From contig JASHRA010000203.1 of the NCBI GenBank assembly GCA_030038765.1, positions 1 through 5,960 on the forward strand: a DNA stretch of 5,960 nt, in the 5' to 3' direction. This document shows positions 1 through 5,444 of this stretch, in pieces. Position 1 is the stretch's first letter. Each line of letters opens with the position of its first letter. This DNA comes from Candidatus Dormiibacterota bacterium. Its GTDB lineage: Bacteria > Chloroflexota > Dormibacteria > Aeolococcales > Bog-877. The notes below the pieces were generated by a model, which made no database searches, had not been told where the DNA came from, and saw only the letters and a program-made list of their open reading frames with translations. Made by a program: the position numbers and the translations under genes.

Positions 1-725
1 TCGGAGGCCTCCTCCTGGTAGGTTGCCTCCCAGTCTAGCTGCGCCTCCAGGCCGCTCTCGGCCGACCTCCGGAGGGCCAGCTTGGCCAGCCCGAGCGCGC
101 GGGTGGGACCCTCAGCGAGGGTGGTGGCCAGGTGGCGGTAGGCGCCGATGAACTCATCCGGTGGATGCACGCTGACGACCAGGCCGAGGTCCGCCGCGGC
201 CGTCGCTGAGAGGCGCTCCTCGGTGAGGACCATCTGGAGGGCGCGTGAGAGCCCGAGCTGGCGGGGCAGGAAGAACGAGGTTCCGGTATCCAGCCCGAGC
301 CCGATCTTGGAGAAGCCGCAGCTGAACCAGGCCTCCTGGCTGGCGACCCTGAGGTCGGCCGCCAGGGCCAGGCCCAGGCCGGCTCCGACGGCGGGCCCGT
401 TCACCGCTGCCAGCACCGGGAGGGGCAGGCTGCAGAGGGCGCGCACCAGCGGGTTGTAGCGGTCCCGGACCAGGCCCCCGATGTCGGCCAGGTCCTCGCC
501 CCGCTCGGCCCTGGGGAGCGCCTGGCCGGCGCAGAAGCCCCTGCCCGCGCCGGTGAGGACGAGGCAGCGGCAAGCAGCGTCGGCGCGGACCGCCTTCAGC
601 GCGTCCTGGAGGCCCTGGGCCACTTGGTCATCGATGGCGTTCAGCTGCTCGGGCCGGTTCAGGACCAGCTCCACGACCCCCCTGTGGCGCCGGACAAGCA
701 CCGCTGATCTCGGGTCTTGGCTCAT
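1..725 (-). CDS. Enoyl-CoA hydratase/isomerase family protein (PaaG-like crotonase), C-terminus cut by window edge
   Basis: A crotonase-fold acyl-CoA enzyme; 241 residues are visible and the frame is still open at base 1, so perhaps 15-30 C-terminal residues are missing relative to usual family length (about 255-270). Visible family motifs are LNRPEQLNAID (residues 22-32), the oxyanion-hole segment GRGFCAGQ (61-68), and AAVNGPAVGAG (106-116) leading into LALAADLRVAS (119-129). The two glutamates used by true hydratases (one in GGCE, one in QPE of rat mitochondrial hydratase) align by eye with G118 and F138, so hydration is unlikely. Instead IGL-x-LD-x-G-x-S and LPR (141-155) match the PaaG/isomerase-type pattern, with D146 as candidate acid/base. 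The start is ATG at 725, chosen because AGGAG (complement of 733-737) lies 7 nt upstream. The substrate is unknown: phenylacetate-type epoxide isomerisation or enoyl-CoA isomerisation is possible. Family assignment is firm; the reaction is inferred. Confidence 0.93.
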   Translation of the reverse strand, partial: MSQDPRSAVLVRRHRGVVELVLNRPEQLNAIDDQVAQGLQDALKAVRADAACRCLVLTGAGRGFCAGQALPRAERGEDLADIGGLVRDRYNPLVRALCSLPLPVLAAVNGPAVGAGLGLALAADLRVASQEAWFSCGFSKIGLGLDTGTSFFLPRQLGLSRALQMVLTEERLSATAAADLGLVVSVHPPDEFIGAYRHLATTLAEGPTRALGLAKLALRRSAESGLEAQLDWEATYQEEAS

Positions 726-802
726 CTGGTGACTCCTAGGACCGGCTGGCGATCGGGCTCCCATCGCTCGCCTCCCGGGCCGGGCGGGGTCCCGACCCCC
801 GG

Positions 803-808
803 TACAAT
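803..808 (+). promoter_or_regulatory. Probable -10 box (TACAAT) of the tRNA-Cys promoter
   Basis: TACAAT is a near-consensus sigma70/SigA-type -10 hexamer and sits 13 nt before the first base of the mature tRNA, so transcription would start about 6-8 nt ahead of the tRNA. No convincing TTGACA-like -35 is present at the expected distance (about 780-785). That stretch instead abuts a perfect inverted repeat, GGGGTC-CC-GACCCC at 786-799. The tRNA and the crotonase gene are divergent, and this about 95-bp gap must carry both promoters. The assignment rests on hexamer match and position only. Confidence 0.6.
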
Positions 809-821
809 CTCGGCACGGAGG

Positions 822-895
822 GGCGACTTAGCCAAGTGGTAAGGCAGCGGTCTGCAAAACCGCGATCCCGGGTTCGATTCCCGGAGTCGCCTCCA
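822..895 (+). tRNA. trnC: tRNA-Cys (anticodon GCA), CCA encoded
   Basis: The full cloverleaf can be folded by hand. The acceptor stem GGCGACT (822-828) pairs with AGTCGCC (885-891). The D arm is GCC (831-833) with GGC (843-845). The anticodon stem GCGGT/ACCGC (847-851, 859-863) encloses a 7-nt loop with anticodon GCA at 854-856. The variable loop has 4 nt (864-867). The T arm CCGGG/CCCGG (868-872, 880-884) carries the loop TTCGATT. The discriminator base is U (892), the known identity base for cysteinyl-tRNA synthetase, and CCA follows at 893-895. It reads UGC and UGU codons. It appears to be a single isolated tRNA gene, with no neighbouring tRNA in the window. Confidence 0.98.
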
Positions 896-999
896 TCTCC
901 GCCCTCCTTGCCCGGGCCGGCTGGGGCGCGGCCCGTCGGTCCGGTCATTGTGCCCAACCTCTGGCCCTGGGAGGGACCCTCTCGCAGCGCCCGTCAGCC

Positions 1000-1950
1000 G
1001 TGAGCAGGAGCGCCGTGCTGGTCAACCCGACCCGGGTGCCGGGCCGCTCCCGACTCCGGGAGGAGGTGAACCGGGCGCTGGCCCAGGAGGGCTGGCCCGC
1101 GCCCCTCTGGTATTCGACCTCGGAGCGATCCGGGGGGCTGGAGGAGGCCAGGGCGGCGGTCGCGGCTGGCGTCGAGGTGCTCTTCGTGTGCGGTGGCGAC
1201 GGCACCGTGAGGGCCGCCGCCGAGGCCGTGGCCGGCACCGGGGTGGCCCTGGCGCTGCTGCCGCTGGGGACGGGCAACGTCCTCGCCCTGAACCTCGGGA
1301 TCCGGTCCGGCATAGCCTCGGCCGTGCGGCTGGCGACCAGTGGGACGAGGCGCCGCATCGACGTCGGGCTGGCCGACGGCAGGTGCTTCGTGGTCGCGGC
1401 CGGAGCCGGGCTGGACGCCCAGATGCTGGCCCGGGTCAACCGGCGGGCCAAGCGCTGGCTGGGTTGGCTGGCCTACGCCGCCTCGGTCCTGAGGCACCTG
1501 CGCGGGCCCGGCTTCCAGGTCACGATCACGGTCGACGCCGAGCCGCCCCGGCGGCGGCTGGTGCGCTCGGTGCTGGTGGCCAACGTGGGGCGTCTCCCGG
1601 GCGGGCTGACCCTGATCCCGTCCGCCCGTCCCGACGACGGCGAGCTCGATGTCGCCGTGATCGTCCCGCGCGGTCCCCGGGAGTGGCTGGCGACGCTGCT
1701 CAGCGTGCTCGGCGATCGTCCCCGGGGCGGCCGCCTCGAGACGCTCCGGGGGAGGCGGGTCGAGCTGTCCATGGACCATCCACAGGGCCGCGAGATGGAC
1801 GGCGAGCTGCTCCCGGCGGGCGACCACCTCACCGTCTCGGTGCGGCCCGGCGCCCTACTCGTCTGCGTCCCCGGCCCGGTCCGGGCCGAGCGGCGGGGCG
1901 GCCCCTCTAGGGCCGGGTCAGGGGCGGGTGCCCCTCGCGGTCGCGCTTGA
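1000..1950 (+). CDS. Diacylglycerol/sphingosine kinase-type lipid kinase (YegS/BmrU-like, DAGK catalytic domain)
   Basis: An ATP-dependent lipid kinase-type protein of 316 residues, expected to phosphorylate diacylglycerol or a related lipid at the inner membrane face, as a soluble or peripheral enzyme. The N-terminal strand AVLVNPT (5-11) is followed by the nucleotide-binding signature GGDGT (65-69) and the loop LPLGTGN (87-93). The C-terminal beta-rich domain shows DVGLADG (121-127), the G-A-G-L-D segment (135-139), DDGELD (212-217), which in YegS-type kinases is a conserved acidic patch, and MDGE (266-269). The catalytic core ends near residue 290. The last about 27 residues are R/G/A/P-rich and overlap the end of the opposite gene, so they are probably a disordered tail. 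The start is GTG at 1000, just before the first strand; no clear Shine-Dalgarno precedes it and no better in-frame start exists upstream. The true lipid substrate cannot be told from sequence. Related enzymes include DgkB and actinobacterial ceramide or mannoside-lipid kinases. Confidence 0.93.
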   Translation: MSRSAVLVNPTRVPGRSRLREEVNRALAQEGWPAPLWYSTSERSGGLEEARAAVAAGVEVLFVCGGDGTVRAAAEAVAGTGVALALLPLGTGNVLALNLGIRSGIASAVRLATSGTRRRIDVGLADGRCFVVAAGAGLDAQMLARVNRRAKRWLGWLAYAASVLRHLRGPGFQVTITVDAEPPRRRLVRSVLVANVGRLPGGLTLIPSARPDDGELDVAVIVPRGPREWLATLLSVLGDRPRGGRLETLRGRRVELSMDHPQGREMDGELLPAGDHLTVSVRPGALLVCVPGPVRAERRGGPSRAGSGAGAPRGRA

Positions 1951-2530
1951 GCTCGAAGAAGTAGCCCCGACGGGTGAGGCGGAGGACGTCCCGGAGCAGC
2001 TCACGTCCCTCGTCGTCGGGGGGGACCTCGGTGATCACGGGTCCGAAGATGCCCGGCCCCTCGCCACCGTCCAGGATCAGGGTGGGGACGCCGAAGGCCT
2101 GGCAGGCCGCGACCGCCCGCCGGTGGTCGGCCAGGACCTCCTGCCACAGCTGCGCATCCTCCAGGGCTTCCGTCACGCCGCCGGGGCCGAGCCCGGCCGC
2201 CTCCCACGCCTCCTCCAGGAGGCCGTCGTCCGGGAGCTTGCGGCCGTCGCGGTGGACGCGCTCGCCGAGAGCGGTGTAGAGCCGGTCTACGCCCTGGTTG
2301 GCCTGGCTGCGCCGGGCCGCGGCCAGGAGCTGGAGCGAGGGCCCGCTGTAGCCCACCGGGCCCTCGGGCTCGGGAGCGCCCTCCTCGAGGTGGACCACCC
2401 CGAGGGAGAAGAGACGCCACTCTACCTCGACCTCGCCCAGCTCCTCCATGCGCCGGATCCAGCGGGAGGTGAGCCAGGCCCAGGGGCAGGCGGGGTCCAC
2501 GTGGAGGACGACCCGCTCTGCACCCGGCAC
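1907..2530 (-). CDS. Mycothiol-dependent nitroreductase (Rv2466c-like) family, DsbA-type thioredoxin fold, mono-cysteine CPWA active site
   Basis: A 207-residue DsbA/FrnE-like protein resembling Mycobacterium tuberculosis Rv2466c, which uses mycothiol to reduce substrates. Shared features recalled from that family are D-P-x-C-P-W near the N-terminus (here residues 12-17), then TSRWI (21-25), a helical insertion containing LYTALGERVH (84-93), the cis-proline segment FGVPT (146-150), FGPV (162-165) and a C-terminal FFELKR (191-196). The active site reads C15-P-W-A18: the second cysteine of a classical CPWC is alanine, leaving only C15 plus a distant C143. A monothiol mechanism with mycothiol as resolving thiol is therefore inferred. 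There is no signal peptide, so it is cytoplasmic. The start is GTG at 2530 with a -10-like TACGAT ending 7 nt upstream, consistent with a leaderless mRNA. It overlaps the lipid kinase tail to tail by 44 bp. Physiological substrate unknown; oxidative or nitrosative stress response is the usual context. Confidence 0.9.
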   Translation of the reverse strand: MPGAERVVLHVDPACPWAWLTSRWIRRMEELGEVEVEWRLFSLGVVHLEEGAPEPEGPVGYSGPSLQLLAAARRSQANQGVDRLYTALGERVHRDGRKLPDDGLLEEAWEAAGLGPGGVTEALEDAQLWQEVLADHRRAVAACQAFGVPTLILDGGEGPGIFGPVITEVPPDDEGRELLRDVLRLTRRGYFFELKRDREGHPPLTRP

Positions 2531-2537
2531 GCTCCCT

Positions 2538-2543
2538 ATCGTA
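2538..2543 (-). promoter_or_regulatory. Candidate -10 box (TACGAT) giving a leaderless transcript of the nitroreductase-family gene
   Basis: Read on the minus strand, TACGAT is followed by seven bases and then the GTG start at 2530. In actinobacteria, T-A-n-n-n-T placed about 7 nt before a start codon is the standard architecture of leaderless genes, with transcription starting on the first base of the start codon. A purine-rich GGGAG lies between box and GTG but is only 1 nt from the codon, too close to act as a Shine-Dalgarno. No -35 hexamer is recognisable at 2560-2567. Confidence 0.5.
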
Positions 2544-2610
2544 GGGGGTTCTTGGGGGGCCCCGGCACGGCCGCCGGCTGCAACCGGGCCGGGAGCGCGG
2601 GCGGGCGGGC

Positions 2611-4266
2611 TCAGCCAGGGAGGCGGGACCGGGTCAGCCGGCGCAGCAGCCGCGTCATGCGCCAGCTCCGGGACTGGAGCACCCGCTCCAGCTCGGCGCG
2701 GTCACGGCCCACCCGGCCGGCCTGCTCCTCCAGGGCCAGCATGCGAGCCCCCATGGCGGCCGCCTCGGCGACGCTGAGGTTCGCCGGCTCGCTTCCCAGG
2801 CTCGCCTCCAGGAGGGGGTGCATGGAGCGGGGGAGGGGGCGGTCAGGGGGCGCGCTGGGCAGCCGCCGCTCGGCGACCACGGAGTCGGTGGAGACGAGCG
2901 AGCCGTGGCGGGCCAGGTCGCAGACGAACCCCCAGCCCCACTGCTCCCGCAGCTCCGGGCGGAAGCGCAGGCCGAGCTCGCGGAGCGCGGCGGTGGCCGC
3001 CACCAGGCCACCCAGGTCGATGTAGTCATCGACGTAGAGGCGGGCGCGGTCGAAGCTCCCGGCCCTAAGCCCGAGCCGTTCCCTGACGACGAAGGCGTCG
3101 CCCACCACCTCGCCCGCGGCCAGCTGCACGGCGCCGTAGGCGGCGAGAGAGGCGGGCGCGGCCCGGAGCCGCCCCAGGAGCCGCTCGGCGAAGGTGGGGT
3201 AGAGGACGATCCCGGGCGGAAGGAAGGCGACGTACTCGGTCTCGACCCGGTCCAGGGCCTGGTTGAGCAGCTCCGCCCCGCTCTCTCCCGGTGCCCTGAC
3301 CAGGCGCAGGCTCGGCAGCAGCGAGGAGGCCTCGCCGACCAGAGACTCGAGCCCGGCCTGGTCCACCCGCTCCGGGGCGACCACCAGGGGACGCAGGTCC
3401 GCCCCGGCCACCCCCACCAGCGAGTAGAGCGCCTCCTTGAGGCCACCGGCTCCTGGGACCGGGTGGGGGAGGATCACGGTCAGGCCGGGCGGCTGGAGCG
3501 AGGGCGCTTCCCGCGGCGCGCCGGAGGCAGCCGTCGGCGCCGCCTCCCGGGCCTCCCCGCCGGCTCTCGGCGTCAGCTCCAGCACGTACTGGTAGACGTC
3601 GAGGTTGGGGTTGAGGTGGTTGAGGCGGACGAGCGTCTCCACCTCCTCGGTCCCGAGGGCCAGCCGGTCACCGTGCTCCAGCACCTCGGTGGCGAGGGGG
3701 CCGTGGTGGACCCTCTCCGCGGTGGTGACCTCGAACCCCGCCGAAGCGGCCATCTGGGTGAAGCTGGCCAGGGTGAAGAAGCGCAGGTGGGTCCGGTCCA
3801 GGATCCCGGCCGGCACGTACCGCCACTGGTCCTGGGCCAGCATCAGCTGGATGTCGATGTGGGTGATGTTGGGGAAGCTGGTCAGCACCCGGCCTCCGGG
3901 CGAGAGCAGGCGGCGGGTCTGGGAGAGCGTCCGGAGCGGCTCCCCGAGGTGCTCCAGGACGTCGGCCAGGACGATGCGGTCGAAGGTGCGGCCGGCGAGC
4001 AGCTCCCCGAGCGGGACCTGGACAATGTCGGCCACTAGGACCTGCAGACCCTTCGCCGAGGCGGCCCGGGCCGCGTCCGGGTCCAGCTCGACGCCCAACA
4101 CCTCGCAGTGGCGCTCGTTCTCCAGGGCCCGGGCCAGGTTCCCCGAGGCGCAGCCCAGGTCCAGGACCCGGCTCCCCTCGGGGACCAGGCTCATGATCAG
4201 CCCGTAGGTGGTGTTGAGGTTGGAGGAGTCGACCCCGTAGTCGTAGCTACCAGCGGCGCTCGGCAT
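2611..4266 (-). CDS. SAM-dependent methyltransferase fused to a degenerate GT2-like glycosyltransferase domain
   Basis: A 551-residue two-domain protein. Residues 1-232 are a class I SAM methyltransferase: motif I VLDLGCASGNLA (34-45), acidic post-motif ending VELD (59-62), VADI (78-81), VLADVLEHL (99-107) and SPGGRVLTSFPN (122-133). An A/P/E-rich linker spans about 233-258. Residues 259-470 follow the GT2 outline, with an opening strand (LTVILP), a central EYVAFL (344-349), then VLYPTFAERLL and LAAYGAVQL. However, the acidic run expected after EYVAFL is PPGI (350-353), and the later E-D-W-D-type motif reads EQWGW (441-445), so this half is probably not catalytic. A short coiled coil (about 500-530) precedes the C-terminal SRSWRMTRLLRR (532-543), a tail often seen on polysaccharide glycosyltransferases. 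The start is ATG at 4266, where homology begins; it overlaps the upstream transferase gene by 20 nt, implying translational coupling. Likely methylates a sugar or glycan intermediate; the acceptor is unknown. Confidence 0.88.
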   Translation of the reverse strand: MPSAAGSYDYGVDSSNLNTTYGLIMSLVPEGSRVLDLGCASGNLARALENERHCEVLGVELDPDAARAASAKGLQVLVADIVQVPLGELLAGRTFDRIVLADVLEHLGEPLRTLSQTRRLLSPGGRVLTSFPNITHIDIQLMLAQDQWRYVPAGILDRTHLRFFTLASFTQMAASAGFEVTTAERVHHGPLATEVLEHGDRLALGTEEVETLVRLNHLNPNLDVYQYVLELTPRAGGEAREAAPTAASGAPREAPSLQPPGLTVILPHPVPGAGGLKEALYSLVGVAGADLRPLVVAPERVDQAGLESLVGEASSLLPSLRLVRAPGESGAELLNQALDRVETEYVAFLPPGIVLYPTFAERLLGRLRAAPASLAAYGAVQLAAGEVVGDAFVVRERLGLRAGSFDRARLYVDDYIDLGGLVAATAALRELGLRFRPELREQWGWGFVCDLARHGSLVSTDSVVAERRLPSAPPDRPLPRSMHPLLEASLGSEPANLSVAEAAAMGARMLALEEQAGRVGRDRAELERVLQSRSWRMTRLLRRLTRSRLPG

Positions 4267-5134
4267 AGGCCCCTCCAGGGTCCAGGTGGATGTGCTCGCA
4301 GTCGCCCCGCTCCAGCGGCGCCACCTGGAGGCGCTCCGCGCCCAGCTCGAGCTCGGCCATGAAGCTCCGGGCCATGCTGGGGCGGAGCGAGTCGAGGAAC
4401 TCCCGGGCCACCTCCTCGCCAAAGTACCTGCGCCGGAGGTAGACGCCGCCCAGGGCCTGGTGGAGGAGGGCGGGACGGCGGGCCCTCGCCCGCTCCTGGT
4501 CTCCCGTGACGTGCAGGAACTTGGCCCAGGGCACGTAGAGACAGCGCCAACCGGCCAGCCAGGCGCGCCAGCCGAGGTCCACGTCCTCGCAGTACATGAA
4601 GAGCCGGGGGTCGAAGCCGCCCAGCTCGCGGAAGGCGGCGCTCCGGGCCAGGAGGCAGGCCCCGGAGCACCAATCGGTCTCCAGCGAGTCCGTCCGGTAC
4701 TGCTTGGGGTGTTCGATGGGGAACTGGGCGGCCTCGACCAGCGCCGCCCGGGGGTTCTCCCGCGCCACCGCCTGCAGCCCGGACACGGTCCCCGGGAGCA
4801 GCACACCATCGGGGTTGAGCAGGAGCAGGAACTCGCAGTCCTCGGAAGCAAGGCGGGAGAGGCGGTTGTGGCCCTCGCCGTAGCCGAGGTTCCCGTCGGG
4901 GGACGCGACGTAGCTCCACCCCCTCGCGGCGCACCAGTCCCGGAGGTCGGGGGAGGTCGGGGCGTTGTCCCAGACCGCCACCTCGAGGCCGGGGCCGGGC
5001 GCACCCGCGCTCCTGAGGGCGGAAGCGACCCGCTCCAGCCAGGCTTCGGAGTGGAAGAGGACCAGCTGGACCCGGGTGGTGGAGGGGCCCGCCCCGCCGT
5101 CAGTCACGGACCCTGGGTGCAGGGGCTGTGCCAC
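4247..5134 (-). CDS. GT2 family glycosyltransferase, rhamnosyltransferase (WbbL)-like
   Basis: A 295-residue family 2 glycosyltransferase that would transfer a nucleotide-activated sugar (rhamnose is typical) onto a growing cell-surface glycan at the cytoplasmic membrane face. Motifs are a first strand VQLVLFHSE (22-30), VWDNAP (54-59), the signature N-L-G-Y-G-x-G-H-N (82-90), LLLLNPDG (103-110) with NPD as DxD equivalent, WCSGACLL (155-162), GGFDPRLFMYCEDVDLGWRA (172-191) with ED at 183-184 as catalytic-base region, and VTGDQE (208-213). These are intact, so it should be active. There is no membrane segment. GTG at 5134 is chosen over the in-frame GTG at 5140 because the strong GGAGGT at 5143-5148 is 8 nt from the former but only 2 nt from the latter. 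It is first in an operon with the downstream methyltransferase, whose start lies inside this gene's last codons. Donor and acceptor sugars are inferred from family only. Confidence 0.93.
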   Translation of the reverse strand: MAQPLHPGSVTDGGAGPSTTRVQLVLFHSEAWLERVASALRSAGAPGPGLEVAVWDNAPTSPDLRDWCAARGWSYVASPDGNLGYGEGHNRLSRLASEDCEFLLLLNPDGVLLPGTVSGLQAVARENPRAALVEAAQFPIEHPKQYRTDSLETDWCSGACLLARSAAFRELGGFDPRLFMYCEDVDLGWRAWLAGWRCLYVPWAKFLHVTGDQERARARRPALLHQALGGVYLRRRYFGEEVAREFLDSLRPSMARSFMAELELGAERLQVAPLERGDCEHIHLDPGGAYAERRW

Positions 5135-5142
5135 GCTCACTC

Positions 5143-5148
5143 ACCTCC
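5143..5148 (-). promoter_or_regulatory. Shine-Dalgarno site GGAGGT deciding the start of the GT2 gene
   Basis: On the minus strand GGAGGT is a near-perfect anti-16S match. It lies 8 nt ahead of the GTG at 5134 and 2 nt ahead of the GTG at 5140, so initiation at 5134 is favoured and the protein begins Met-Ala-Gln-Pro. Confidence 0.75.
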
Positions 5149-5253
5149 GCCGAGCCAGGAGGGCGCAGGCCCAGTCCAGCCGGATCCGGGAGAGGGGCCC
5201 GCGCTCGCCTCGGCTCGGGCCCCAGCGGCCGGGAAGCTGGCCTCAAGGCGGGT

Positions 5254-5262
5254 AGTCTAGCA
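5254..5262 (-). promoter_or_regulatory. Candidate extended -10 (TGC-TAGACT) for the GT2/methyltransferase operon
   Basis: The minus strand reads TGC TAGACT, an extended -10 (TGn plus TAnnnT), in one of the few AT-containing patches of the intergenic region. Transcription would start near 5247, giving a leader of about 110 nt before GTG 5134. No -35 is recognisable, which an extended -10 can tolerate. It mirrors the element facing the other way at 5331-5339. Confidence 0.4.
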
Positions 5263-5285
5263 ATCTCCGGAGCGCTGCTCGCGGG

Positions 5286-5321
5286 CCGGCGCGGTGGAGG
5301 CGCGGGCTGGTCCGGCGCGGT
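5286..5321. repeat. Two direct copies of CCGGCGCGGT between the divergent promoters
   Basis: Perfect 10-bp copies lie at 5286-5295 and 5312-5321, 26 bp start to start, in the space between the two candidate -10 elements. The second copy covers the -35 position of the rightward promoter. They could be operator half-sites, but a 10-bp match in about 300 bp of DNA this GC-rich can occur by chance, so function is not claimed. Confidence 0.3.
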
Positions 5322-5329
5322 CCCGCCGG
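5312..5329. repeat. Inverted repeat CCGGCG-n6-CGCCGG beside the rightward -10
   Basis: Perfect 6-bp arms (5312-5317 and 5324-5329) separated by 6 bp end one base before the extended -10 at 5331. The position, spanning -35 and spacer, is where a dimeric repressor or activator could bind. It shares its left arm with the second direct repeat copy. All-GC arms make chance occurrence quite possible. Confidence 0.3.
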
Positions 5330-5330
5330 C

Positions 5331-5339
5331 TGCTAGGAT
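5331..5339 (+). promoter_or_regulatory. Candidate extended -10 (TGC-TAGGAT) for the rightward glycosyltransferase gene
   Basis: TGC TAGGAT fits an extended -10 element. Transcription would begin near 5346, leaving a leader of about 100 nt before GTG 5445. The remainder of the intergenic stretch (5149-5444) holds no gene I can support; only the two promoter-like elements and the repeats stand out. Confidence 0.45.
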
Positions 5340-5444
5340 CGGCTGACTCGATCTCAGGGAGCTTGGAGCCAGGTTGTCGCGCACCCCTGCCGTCGCCCGC
5401 GGCGTGATCGCGCCCCCTAGGGCTCACCGTGACGGGGTCGGGCC

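Noticed and set aside
913..935. Hairpin CGGGCC-n11-GGCCCG after the tRNA, considered as a terminator
   Set aside because: No T-run follows the stem, the loop is long, and such GC stems are common in this DNA; not reported as a terminator.
948..1910. Second plus-strand frame over the lipid kinase (320 codons)
   Set aside because: An R/G/A/P low-complexity translation overlapping the kinase frame, which holds GGDGT and GTGN motifs.
2563..2590. GC-rich imperfect hairpin downstream of the methyltransferase stop, considered as operon terminator
   Set aside because: The stem has a bulge and no U-tract, and it overlaps the upstream region of the next gene; not distinguishable from background.
1928..3025. 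Plus-strand open frame of 365 codons across the nitroreductase-family gene and the operon end
   Set aside because: It crosses two genes and an intergenic gap on the opposite strand and has no motifs; shadow frame.
2818..4038. Long plus-strand open frame opposite the methyltransferase gene (406 codons)
   Set aside because: Antisense shadow produced by high GC; composition is G/E/Q/R-rich with no recognisable motif, and the opposite strand encodes clear domains.
4267..5004. The methyltransferase frame stays open for about 246 codons upstream of its ATG
   Set aside because: The upstream translation is R/P/S/G-rich low complexity with no domain, lies over the well-supported GT2 gene in another frame, and methyltransferase homology begins right after the ATG at 4266.
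4286..5260. Plus-strand open frame of 324 codons opposite the GT2 gene
   Set aside because: No motifs and a composition typical of antisense GC-rich frames; the minus strand encodes an intact GT2.
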